A DNA stretch of 6,677 nt from an uncultured Gammaproteobacteria bacterium (GCA_903897205.1 CAIUAS010000230.1:1-6677); one strand, 5' to 3'; counted from the first letter of the stretch, positions 1 through 5,488 are shown. The notes: generated from the sequence alone by a model not told the origin. A program made the numbers and translations.

Positions 1-87
1 ATTATCATTTACACTACAACCCGATAAACTTAACACACTCAGCAAAGTTACCAGCAAAAATCTAATACGAAGCATAGTTATTGCCAT
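1..87 (-). CDS. nlpD: Lipoprotein N-terminus, probably NlpD (3' truncated by window edge)
   Basis: Only the first 29 codons are present. They encode a classic lipoprotein signal peptide: a short start with two Arg (R7, R9), a hydrophobic core of Leu/Val/Ser at about residues 10-22, and the lipobox LSGC at 21-24, so Cys24 would be lipidated after signal peptidase II cleavage. NlpD is an envelope lipoprotein with LysM and degenerate M23 domains that activates the amidase AmiC at the septum; those domains would lie outside the window. The name rests on the lipobox plus position, since surE, a DedA gene and nlpD ahead of rpoS is a common gammaproteobacterial order. The ATG at 87 lies 4 nt after the DedA stop; an in-frame ATG at 75 gives an equally good signal peptide, and neither has a clear Shine-Dalgarno. 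Another lipoprotein cannot be excluded. Confidence 0.6.
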   Translation of the reverse strand, partial: MAITMLRIRFLLVTLLSVLSLSGCSVNDN

Positions 88-91
88 AAAA

Positions 92-685
92 TTAAAAATG
101 ATGTGGCTGATGGTACCAAAACAAATAAGCAAACAGAAGTAAGATTACTACAAACCAGCCGATTCGCTCGATATAACGCGCTACTACTTTTTCTATGCGT
201 TCTCCGCCCCAGCGCATTACTAATGTGACTAAAAAAAATCGTCCGCCTCGACCAATCGTTGATCCTAAAATAAAAGGCAAAAGTGCAATATTCATTGCCC
301 CTGCGGCCACGGTAAATAATTTATAGGGAATAGGAGCAAACCCAGCAAAAAACATTAACCAAAAACCCCAGGTTTTAAACCAAATTTGAATTTCCTGATA
401 ATAGGCTTCATAACCAAAGTGAATAATATAAGGGTGAACTAGATTAAAAGCTATTGCGCCAATTAAATAACCCAAGATACCGCCTAAAACCGAAGCGATA
501 GTGGTCAACGCGGCATAGTTCCAAGCCTGCTGCGGTTTTGCTAAAGCCATTGGCGCTAACATAACGTCTGGCGGAATAGGGAAAAAAGAAGATTCAGCAA
601 AACTGAGGCCGAATAAATAATAAGGCGCATGTCGATGCTGCGCCCAACTCATCATTCTGTTGTATAAATGAGTAAAAATTTGCAT
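92..685 (-). CDS. DedA/VTT-family inner-membrane protein (YqaA-like)
   Basis: The 197-residue protein is a full-length DedA-family (SNARE-associated/VTT) integral membrane protein; the family is linked to lipid-carrier or phospholipid flipping and to membrane-potential homeostasis. Visible hallmarks are the N-terminal reentrant motif with E31, PIPPD at 36-40, hydrophobic segments at about 56-83, the second reentrant motif GFAPIPYK at 115-122 followed by an AAG turn (127-129), the Arg-containing GRGGRF at 145-150, and a last transmembrane helix at about 176-190. The size and the P-I-P-[YF]-K signature fit the YqaA-like branch found next to nlpD in many gammaproteobacteria. It starts 123 nt downstream of surE and ends 4 nt before the lipoprotein gene, so it is probably cotranscribed with the latter. 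The start has only a weak Shine-Dalgarno (GCGG, about 11 nt away). The substrate is unknown. Confidence 0.9.
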   Translation of the reverse strand: MQIFTHLYNRMMSWAQHRHAPYYLFGLSFAESSFFPIPPDVMLAPMALAKPQQAWNYAALTTIASVLGGILGYLIGAIAFNLVHPYIIHFGYEAYYQEIQIWFKTWGFWLMFFAGFAPIPYKLFTVAAGAMNIALLPFILGSTIGRGGRFFLVTLVMRWGGERIEKVVARYIERIGWFVVILLLFAYLFWYHQPHHF

Positions 686-741
686 AAATAAATAACCGCG
701 TACACTATGACAAGTGCCCTTAGCTCATCTCATTAACATGA

Positions 742-768
742 AATATAATCAGCATAGTCATTGGGCAA
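742..768 (-). promoter_or_regulatory. Possible sigma70-type promoter for the DedA-nlpD pair
   Basis: In the 123-bp gap after surE the minus strand reads TTGCCC, a 15-nt spacer, then TATATT, about 57 nt before the DedA start. The -10 matches 5 of 6 consensus bases and the -35 matches 4 of 6, but the spacer is short. It is offered because the gap breaks the otherwise tight operon; chance is a real alternative. Confidence 0.22.
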
Positions 769-808
769 ATTTCATTCTAAAGGCGCTTGTATACTATCCT
801 AGTTTAAT

Positions 809-1567
809 TCAAAACGCCAAACCATTTATCCACTGCTCTAACTCACGATTAGCCGCATAATTGGTTAAATCAAGACTTAAAGAAGTAATAGAAACTCTAT
901 GATTATTAACTGCATAAAAATCAGTGCCAGGGCCTGCATCTTGTTCTGAACCTGGCGGCCCTATCCAATAAATTTCGCGCCCTCTTGGGTCCCGGGCTGG
1001 TAAAATTTTTTCTGCATAATGCCGAGTGCCTAAACGAGTCACTTCAAAGCCTTGTAATTCACCTAAGGGTATATCTGGCACATTGACATTCAAAAGCGTT
1101 TTGGCGGGTAAATTATGATGCTGCAGATGCAATACGAGTTGTTTGGCGACTTGTGCTGCGGTGGCATAATGTTCAAACTTAACTTGATTACCCGCTAGTG
1201 AGATGGCAATGGCAGGTCGCCCTAAAAAACATCCCTCCATTGCTGCTGCAACAGTGCCTGAATAAAAAACATCGTCTCCTAAGTTAGCGCCATCATTAAT
1301 GCCGGCAACCACAAAATCAGGAGCTTCTTTTAACAATCCTGTTAACGCTAAATGGACACAATCGGTTGGAGTACCTTGTACGCTAATATAACCATTTTCT
1401 AAGTTCGAAAACCGAATTGGATTCAGCAAAGTTAATGAATTGCTTGCTCCGCTACGATTACGCTCTGGCGCAATCACAGTAACTTCAGCAATCTGTGCCA
1501 AGGCATTGGCTAAAACTCGAATTCCCACCGCTTGCACACCATCGTCATTACTTAACAAAATTCGCAT
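809..1567 (-). CDS. surE: 5'/3'-nucleotidase SurE (stationary-phase survival protein)
   Basis: The 252-residue protein is a full-length SurE, a cytoplasmic metal-dependent phosphatase acting on nucleoside 5'- and 3'-monophosphates. The expected metal and phosphate ligands are all present: the start motif LLSNDDG with D8 and D9, S39 in the NRSGASNS loop, and N91 in the GINDGANLGDD loop (normally GINAG or similar; an Asp follows the Asn here). YSGTVAAAMEG, the GTPTDC motif at 65-70 and the C-terminal DAGPGTDF signature are also intact. The ATG lies one base after the stop of the hydrolase gene and has no Shine-Dalgarno, so translation is probably coupled to that gene. In many gammaproteobacteria pcm follows surE; here it is absent and a DedA gene comes next after a 123-nt gap. 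Identity is secure. Confidence 0.97.
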   Translation of the reverse strand: MRILLSNDDGVQAVGIRVLANALAQIAEVTVIAPERNRSGASNSLTLLNPIRFSNLENGYISVQGTPTDCVHLALTGLLKEAPDFVVAGINDGANLGDDVFYSGTVAAAMEGCFLGRPAIAISLAGNQVKFEHYATAAQVAKQLVLHLQHHNLPAKTLLNVNVPDIPLGELQGFEVTRLGTRHYAEKILPARDPRGREIYWIGPPGSEQDAGPGTDFYAVNNHRVSITSLSLDLTNYAANRELEQWINGLAF

Positions 1568-1568
1568 A

Positions 1569-2597
1569 TTAATCTGTTTTATGATTTAAAGAATTAGAAT
1601 TAAGTAAATAATGCTGTAAAAAATGCGTTACTTGCCACGCAGCATCCTCACTTGCCGGTTTATTAAAACCTAGATGCGCTCCTCTTAGCATACAGCCCGC
1701 ATAGACTTTTTGGTAATCGGCCAATGTATTGATAGGGGCGCCTGTTGTTTGTTCTGCGATTTCCCAATCTTTAGCAATAACGCCATGACAATTCTTTGGA
1801 TTTTGTACGTCTGGCAACCATTCGACCGGACGGGGGTTATCAAAAGCATGTTGTGCCTGTGGGTACAATACTGCATTGATCACAACAGAATTACGCAATT
1901 TGGCAATTAAATTAAGGCAATCCGCTGGTTGCGTATAATCATCAGCACCGCCATGTAAATATAACCAAGGAGCGCCATCTAATCGCTCATTAGGATAACT
2001 TAGATTACATGCTGGATAAAAAGCGATATGCGCCGCAAAACGTACACGGTTGTTTAAAACAGCTTCATTTAAATCAGCAAATGCGGTCGTAATACTAACC
2101 AATCCGCCTAATGACCATCCCATAATGGCAATTTTATGTGTATCAATATTAGGTTCTTTGGCTAAATATTGTAAGGCGCTGTATGCATCTGCAACGAGCA
2201 TAGGAACAGGTAATTGCGCTTGATTACTAGCTACGCCCCCCATTCCGCGCGGCGTGAAGCTGTCAACTTGAAAGGTTGCAATCCCTTGCTCATTTAAGCT
2301 TTTAACATATTTGGCGTACCAAGGAGCCAAACCGCCAGCACCTGGCATCATAACAACTACCGCTACTTTTTGTTTGCCCGTTATTTTTGGCATATTTAAA
2401 TAACCCCACACTGGCTGTGGCATTACTTCTTTCTTGCTAAGCAATTGCTGGAAAGTAACCGGATTGCTACTCATAAATCCCAACTTTTGTCCAGTGATAG
2501 TTGGCGCTTGTTTATCAGTTCCTGGAGCCGCCCACGCTATTGTCCCTACCCAGATCGCTAAGATACCAACGCCTAATTTAATCCATTGCGCCAACAT
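1569..2597 (-). CDS. Secreted alpha/beta hydrolase, dienelactone-hydrolase type
   Basis: The 342-residue protein begins with a Sec signal peptide (hydrophobic residues about 8-21, probable cleavage near AWA-A at 21-24), so it should act in the periplasm or outside the cell. The mature part is an alpha/beta hydrolase: an oxyanion-hole strand VVMMPGAGG at 81-89, nucleophile elbow GWSLGG at 160-165 with Ser162, acid D219 in HGGADDYT, and His250 in QAQHAFD. The nucleophile is Ser rather than the Cys of true dienelactone hydrolases, so an esterase or peptidase-like activity is more likely; the substrate is unknown. Cysteines at 197, 227, 270 and 302 suggest disulfides, in keeping with export. The start has a good Shine-Dalgarno, AAGAGG 7 nt before the ATG. 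It lies 21 nt after the Dot/Icm-like gene and 1 nt before surE, so all three are probably one operon. Confidence 0.88.
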   Translation of the reverse strand: MLAQWIKLGVGILAIWVGTIAWAAPGTDKQAPTITGQKLGFMSSNPVTFQQLLSKKEVMPQPVWGYLNMPKITGKQKVAVVVMMPGAGGLAPWYAKYVKSLNEQGIATFQVDSFTPRGMGGVASNQAQLPVPMLVADAYSALQYLAKEPNIDTHKIAIMGWSLGGLVSITTAFADLNEAVLNNRVRFAAHIAFYPACNLSYPNERLDGAPWLYLHGGADDYTQPADCLNLIAKLRNSVVINAVLYPQAQHAFDNPRPVEWLPDVQNPKNCHGVIAKDWEIAEQTTGAPINTLADYQKVYAGCMLRGAHLGFNKPASEDAAWQVTHFLQHYLLNSNSLNHKTD

Positions 2598-2618
2598 ATT
2601 TTTTCCTCTTGAAGTTTA

Positions 2619-2975
2619 TTAACTATTGCTATTGGCCGCCTGTGAAGCAGGTGAAAGCATACCAATTAGCGGTAAAAGAATTAAAGCGATTCCCAGTAAA
2701 AGCAATACTATAGGCGTGCTTAGGCGCACCGCCGAAGGATTATTACGATAATTTTTATATTGCAGTCCCGCACCGAGCAACAAAGTAGCCCCAATTACAT
2801 AACAGATTTTATAAAATCCCTCTGTTAATAACCCTAAAGGCCCTAACATATTTTCTGCAGCCTCTCCAAGAGAAGGTTGATCTACAGCAGCATTAGCATA
2901 TTCGCTAAGCGCAAACAAAACAGTGATTATTAATCCATTCATAAAAAAACGCATTACTCTTAATTTCTGCAACAC
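2619..2975 (-). CDS. Small membrane protein of the Dot/Icm IcmC/IcmD/DotV family
   Basis: With the GTG start at 2975 the protein has 118 residues. Residues 1-30 form a signal peptide or first membrane anchor ending near YANAA. A hydrophobic segment follows at about 57-71, then a basic loop YKNYRNNP (73-80), STPI at 86-89 and a second hydrophobic segment to about 107, ending in a short polar tail. This helix, K/R-rich NP loop, TPI, helix pattern is typical of the small type IVB secretion inner-membrane proteins IcmD/DotP, IcmC/DotE and DotV; which one it is cannot be decided here. The start is set by GGAGG 8 nt upstream of the GTG; the frame stays open to 3071, but those residues look non-coding and lack a ribosome site. 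It lies 127 nt after the pseudopilin gene and 21 nt before the hydrolase. No other Dot/Icm gene is in view, so it may sit outside the main clusters. Confidence 0.75.
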   Translation of the reverse strand: MLQKLRVMRFFMNGLIITVLFALSEYANAAVDQPSLGEAAENMLGPLGLLTEGFYKICYVIGATLLLGAGLQYKNYRNNPSAVRLSTPIVLLLLGIALILLPLIGMLSPASQAANSNS

Positions 2976-2983
2976 GACACCAA

Positions 2984-2988
2984 CCTCC
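2984..2988 (-). promoter_or_regulatory. Strong ribosome binding site fixing the GTG start at 2975
   Basis: The minus strand reads GGAGG followed by 8 nt and then GTG. It is the only strong Shine-Dalgarno in this 127-nt gap. The next in-frame ATG, at 2954, has only AAGAG two bases away, too close to serve. This favours the 118-residue product. Confidence 0.8.
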
Positions 2989-3068
2989 AAAATAGTTAAA
3001 TTTCTTGCAAAAAATATATTGTCGTCATTAACCCATAAGCTGGAATGGCGATCTTTTTCCCAAAAAAG

Positions 3069-3094
3069 CAAAACTCAAACGGCATTAGTATATA
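3069..3094 (+). repeat. Solo, degenerate copy of the MITE-like terminal repeat
   Basis: On the plus strand this 26-bp segment matches the terminal repeats of the element at 4679-4812. Against the left terminus (reverse complemented) 20 of 26 positions agree without gaps, including 14 of the last 15 (CGGCATTAGTATATA here, CGGGATTAGTATATA there). It lies between the pseudopilin stop and the Dot/Icm-like gene. I see no convincing partner terminus within the gap, so it may be the remnant of a decayed element or a solo end. Confidence 0.6.
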
Positions 3095-3102
3095 TAAGAA
3101 GT

Positions 3103-3654
3103 TTATCTACATATACTTTTATCAACTCCATCTTTATCAATCCGTACTCTACCTGTCAAACTAATTACAACGGCGCCCGCATATTGCTTAGCCTGTTGTG
3201 GACAATAAATAAAACTACCATCTTGGCGCATATTACCTAGCCAATTAAATTGGACAACATCATTTTCACCTAAAGACGAACGCCAACTTAATTGATCCAC
3301 GAGCGGTAATGCCTGATAAATTCGTAATATTTGTTCGGGATTTTCAGGCTGTTTTTTATTTAATGGATCAACGAATATTAACCAGCCATCACGCCAATTT
3401 CCACCACATTGCTGTCCATTTATACTTTTACAAATCGTAATTAGCATATGATTTTTGAGAGCTTCACTACGCGCGTAATAAATAGCAGCAACCAATTCGT
3501 TTAAATAAGCGGTTGTTTTATTACGAGCTATTAAATGTTGATAACCTGCCACTCCCCATGTTAATAAAACAATTAATAAGACAACCGTTACTAGACACTC
3601 TATGAGCGTATAACCTTTGCTATTAACCGCTTTATTTATGTGATAATTGTTCAA
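3103..3654 (-). CDS. GspH/FimT-type minor pseudopilin
   Basis: With the TTG start at 3654 the product has 183 residues. It has a type III (prepilin) signal: Lys-Gly14 followed by YTLIE, with the conserved Glu at +5 of the mature protein, then a hydrophobic helix to about residue 35. The pattern CKSINGQQC (Cys75, Cys83), then NWRDGWLIFVD, is typical of the FimT/GspH globular domain, and C151 and C182 may form a second disulfide. Such proteins prime type IV pili or type II secretion pseudopili and can bind DNA during transformation; PilD should process it. The start is uncertain: TTG 3654 has GGTGG 9 nt upstream, ATG 3681 and GTG 3702 are alternatives without better sites, and all overlap the end of the uracil glycosylase gene. 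The sequence G-Y replaces the usual G-F at the cleavage site, which is tolerated in this family. Confidence 0.85.
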   Translation of the reverse strand: MNNYHINKAVNSKGYTLIECLVTVVLLIVLLTWGVAGYQHLIARNKTTAYLNELVAAIYYARSEALKNHMLITICKSINGQQCGGNWRDGWLIFVDPLNKKQPENPEQILRIYQALPLVDQLSWRSSLGENDVVQFNWLGNMRQDGSFIYCPQQAKQYAGAVVISLTGRVRIDKDGVDKSICR

Positions 3655-4393
3655 GGCGTTTAACCACCAACTGCAAATCATCCCACGATTTGCGCTTTTC
3701 ACGCGGTGCCCGCAATAAATAAGCAGGATGATAAGTTACTAATAATGGAGTATGGTAAGGTCCATAAGTGAATTCTTGTCCTCGCAACTTTCCCATAGCC
3801 TCTGTTGTATTCAACAAAAATTGTGCAGCAATTCTACCTACAGCCAAAATTAATTTAGGTTTTAATAAAGTTATTTGACGCAATAAAAAAGGGGTACAAG
3901 CAGCTACTTCTTCTGGTTTAGGATCGCGATTATTCGGCGGGCGTGATTTTAAAATATTGGCAATAAAAATTTCTTCTCGGCTTAAATTAATTGCATGCAA
4001 CATCGAATTTAATAATTTACCTGCTCGCCCCACAAAAGGTTCGCCTTGTTTATCTTCATTGGAACCCGGTGCTTCACCAATAATCAATAAATCAGCTTGG
4101 CGATTACCAACACCAAATACGGTTTGCGTACGTGTTTTATATAAATCACAACGGGTACAATTCGCCACTTGCTCTTCTAATTCTTTCCAAGTTAATTCTG
4201 CAATGGGTTTTTCTTGATTAAGAGTTACGGCTTTTTTACTAGTAGCTTTTGCTGGCTGTTTAACTTCTTCTTCCACTGCTTTTTTACGCTTATGCGTAGC
4301 CATATCAGCTCCTTTTATTTGTTCAGATTTTCGTACTTCCCAGGTTTGAATTTCCATAATCTGCAGATGTTTTTGGCGTTTTTTTTCATCCAT
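3632..4393 (-). CDS. Family-4 uracil-DNA glycosylase (Fe-S type)
   Basis: The 253-residue protein would remove uracil from DNA as the first step of base excision repair. Motifs are the Cys pair CTRC (C79, C82), GVGN, the catalytic region GEAPGSNEDKQGEPFVG (106-122), NILKSRPPNNRDP (146-158), C166 in AACTPF, and HPAYLLR (222-228) with the conserved His. Family-4 enzymes normally carry KCRPP, whose Cys is the third of four [4Fe-4S] ligands; here it is Ser150, which leaves three. The first 24 residues resemble the N-terminal segment of gammaproteobacterial homologues (basic, then L-x-x-M-x-I-x-x-W-x-x-R), so ATG 4393 is preferred although its ribosome site is poor. An internal ATG at 4303 with a strong Shine-Dalgarno would give 223 residues and keep all catalytic motifs. 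Residues 32-65 are a Lys/Glu/Ala-rich linker. The 3' end overlaps the pseudopilin start. Confidence 0.92.
   Translation of the reverse strand: MDEKKRQKHLQIMEIQTWEVRKSEQIKGADMATHKRKKAVEEEVKQPAKATSKKAVTLNQEKPIAELTWKELEEQVANCTRCDLYKTRTQTVFGVGNRQADLLIIGEAPGSNEDKQGEPFVGRAGKLLNSMLHAINLSREEIFIANILKSRPPNNRDPKPEEVAACTPFLLRQITLLKPKLILAVGRIAAQFLLNTTEAMGKLRGQEFTYGPYHTPLLVTYHPAYLLRAPREKRKSWDDLQLVVKRLEQLSHK
4301..4313 (-). promoter_or_regulatory. Internal Shine-Dalgarno and ATG in the glycosylase gene
   Basis: The minus strand reads AAGGAG, 5 nt, ATG, with the ATG at 4303, 30 codons into the glycosylase frame. It is a better ribosome site than that of the upstream ATG at 4393. It could yield a shorter isoform, or it could be the only start; N-terminal likeness to homologues argues for the upstream one. 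Confidence 0.45.
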
Positions 4394-4658
4394 ACTTATA
4401 TAAATCTCTTTTTAAAAAGAAAAAACATTTCTAGTATCAAATCATTTGCTATCGTAAAGTTCAAGCACTTTTGTACCAATATTTTTAGTGAATCTTTTTC
4501 TATAAAACAACACTCCTCCTCAACCTACCTTTATTCATAATCATTGAAAAATCTGTTTTATAATCAACTGCACCCAGTAAAAAAATCTCAGCCACGCAAC
4601 CTTTTCCAAGAAAGCAAGTTTTTTTATTAGCTCCCTTATAGCAATTGCCTCTTGCAAA

Positions 4659-4673
4659 GTTCACCTTTTGTTC
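4659..4673. promoter_or_regulatory. GTTC-N7-GTTC direct repeat, candidate LexA-type operator
   Basis: GTTCACCTTTTGTTC matches the GTTC-N7-GTTC form bound by LexA of alphaproteobacteria. On the minus strand it reads GAAC-N7-GAAC and lies 3 nt downstream of a TATAAT hexamer (4677-4682), where a repressor would block a leftward promoter. It is 195 bp from the lexA start and on the far side of the MITE-like element. An 8-base requirement with free spacing arises by chance fairly often, so this is only a candidate. Confidence 0.3.
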
Positions 4674-4678
4674 ACTAT

Positions 4679-4812
4679 TATATACTAATCCCGCTGAGAT
4701 TTTGCGTTTTATAACCTCTAAGTAAGAAGGAGAGTGCTGCAGCGACAGGACTCGAGCCACTGATATTAACTAGCGCAATAAAAACTCAAAATCTCAACGG
4801 GCTTGGTATATA
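4679..4812. mobile_element. 134-bp MITE-like element with 32-bp terminal inverted repeats
   Basis: The first 32 bp (4679-4710) and the reverse complement of the last 32 bp (4781-4812) agree at 28 positions. Both start TATATAC, continue with AAT/G-CCCG and TGAGATTTTG, and end GTTTT. The 70-bp interior is unrelated between strands and has no reading frame for a transposase. The ends read TATATA, so a TA target duplication of the Tc1/mariner-IS630 kind is possible but cannot be separated from the repeat itself. A third copy of the terminus lies at 3069-3094. The alternative is a pair of divergent promoters sharing one regulator site, since each terminus ends in an outward-facing TATA hexamer; the length of the match and the extra copy elsewhere favour a mobile element. 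Confidence 0.6.
4804..4812 (+). promoter_or_regulatory. Extended -10 candidate for lexA inside the right terminus
   Basis: TGGTATATA gives an extended -10 (TG-N-TATATA) 56 nt before the lexA ATG. No good -35 lies 16-18 nt upstream (ACTCAA or similar), which extended -10 promoters can tolerate. It lies within the right inverted repeat of the MITE-like element, so the element may supply or have replaced the lexA promoter. Confidence 0.35.
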
Positions 4813-4839
4813 TCCATCACATTAAACGTGATGGATATA
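4809..4839. promoter_or_regulatory. Perfect 12-bp inverted repeat before lexA (operator or RNA hairpin)
   Basis: TATATCCATCAC (4809-4820) is exactly inverted as GTGATGGATATA (4828-4839) with a 7-nt centre, ending 28 nt before the lexA ATG. If the -10 at 4807-4812 is used, transcription would begin within the first arm, so the repeat spans the promoter and early transcript as an operator would. It does not match the E. coli SOS box. If transcription starts further upstream it would fold as a stem-loop; no T-run follows, so it is not a terminator. Confidence 0.6.
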
Positions 4840-4867
4840 GATGAAAAAATAACAGGCGGGCATATTT

Positions 4868-5488
4868 ATGGTTACACCTACACAACACAAAATTTACGAT
4901 TTTATCAAAAAATATATTAGCGAACATAATTATTCACCTTCTTTAAATGAAATTGCTGAAGGCATTGGTATTGGAGGCCGTTCAAAAAGCTTAGTCAGTC
5001 GATATGTGCACGCCTTGGTAAAGGCTGGCTACTTAGAATTAGAATCCGGGCAATATCGGCAAATTCGGCTTAAAGAAAAGAATAAACCCAACTTACCTTT
5101 ACTCGGGTGCATTGCAGCAGGGCGCCCTATTGAAGCATTATCTGCTAATGAGCAATTAAATTTAATCGACTTACTGGAAACAACTGATCGGCAAGAACGC
5201 TATGCATTACAAGTAAAAGGCGACTCTATGATTGACGAAGGTATTTGGGATGGCGATATTATTCTTTGCGAACCACGTGCAAGCGCTAAAAATGGTGAGA
5301 TAGTCGTTGCTTTAATTGATGAGCAAGAAGCCACTTTAAAGCGTATTCAAAATAATAACGATGGTACCATTACATTATGGCCCGCCAATCCGACTTTACA
5401 GCCAATGATTTATCCTGCTAATCGAGTACGAGTACAAGGCATTCTTGTAGGTTTATTACGCCTGCCCCGGAAATCTTCCTATGTGTAA
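4868..5488 (+). CDS. lexA: LexA SOS repressor (S24 autoprotease)
   Basis: The 206-residue protein has the full LexA plan. Residues 1-70 form a winged helix-turn-helix (helix at 5-19, SPSLNEIAEGIGI, then RSKSLVSRYVHALVKAGYLEL at 38-58). The cleavage site is A84-G85 in CIAAGRP, the same position as in E. coli LexA. The catalytic dyad is Ser120 in VKGDSM and Lys158 in ATLKR, and the C-terminal dimerisation domain is complete. RecA filaments would trigger self-cleavage and derepress repair genes. The recognition helix differs from the E. coli one and its RSKS resembles alphaproteobacterial LexA, so the operator may also differ. The ATG has an AGGCGGG Shine-Dalgarno 7 nt upstream. It is divergent from the glycosylase operon. 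The cleavage site and dyad distinguish it from phage repressors and UmuD, which would lack one or other domain arrangement. Confidence 0.95.
   Translation: MVTPTQHKIYDFIKKYISEHNYSPSLNEIAEGIGIGGRSKSLVSRYVHALVKAGYLELESGQYRQIRLKEKNKPNLPLLGCIAAGRPIEALSANEQLNLIDLLETTDRQERYALQVKGDSMIDEGIWDGDIILCEPRASAKNGEIVVALIDEQEATLKRIQNNNDGTITLWPANPTLQPMIYPANRVRVQGILVGLLRLPRKSSYV

Larger units (their letters stand above)
4394..4867. other. 474-bp AT-rich spacer between glycosylase and lexA, no convincing gene
   Basis: The spacer separates two divergent transcription units. It holds the MITE-like element (4679-4812), a GTTC-N7-GTTC site, a 12-bp inverted repeat before lexA, and a perfect 12-bp palindrome CTTTTTAAAAAG at 4408-4419 just upstream of the glycosylase start. 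A minus-strand frame from a GTG at 4760 to 4500 (86 codons) crosses the mobile element, lacks a ribosome site and resembles nothing I know. No tRNA, rRNA or clear terminator was seen. 4440-4655 is plain AT-rich sequence to my reading. Confidence 0.6.

Noticed and set aside
686..716. Leaderless promoter TTGTCA-N17-TATTTA directly before the DedA start
   Set aside because: The -10 would run into the ATG, so the transcript would lose the start codon.
768..799. Possible fourth, diverged copy of the terminal repeat after surE (GGCGCTTGTATACTATCC)
   Set aside because: It needs several gaps to align with the lexA-side terminus and lacks the TATATA end, so it cannot be told from chance.
3048..3066. 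Short A/T hairpin CTTTTT-TGGG-AAAAAG after the pseudopilin gene as a terminator
   Set aside because: The stem is only A-T pairs plus one G-C and no T-run follows, so it would not be a stable intrinsic terminator.
2976..3071. Upstream in-frame extension of the Dot/Icm-like protein to 3071
   Set aside because: The extra 32 residues are not membrane- or signal-like, have no ribosome site, and would put the signal peptide in the middle of the protein; the GGAGG-GTG start explains the gene better.
4500..4760. 86-codon minus-strand frame with several Cys between glycosylase and lexA
   Set aside because: It starts at a GTG without a ribosome site, runs through the left terminus of the MITE-like element, and shows no recognisable domain, so it is most likely chance.
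4731..4762. tRNA-like 3' end on the minus strand (GGCTCGAGTCC resembles a T-loop)
   Set aside because: The T-stem has two mismatches out of five, there is no CCA or anticodon arm at the right distance, and the segment lies inside the MITE-like element.
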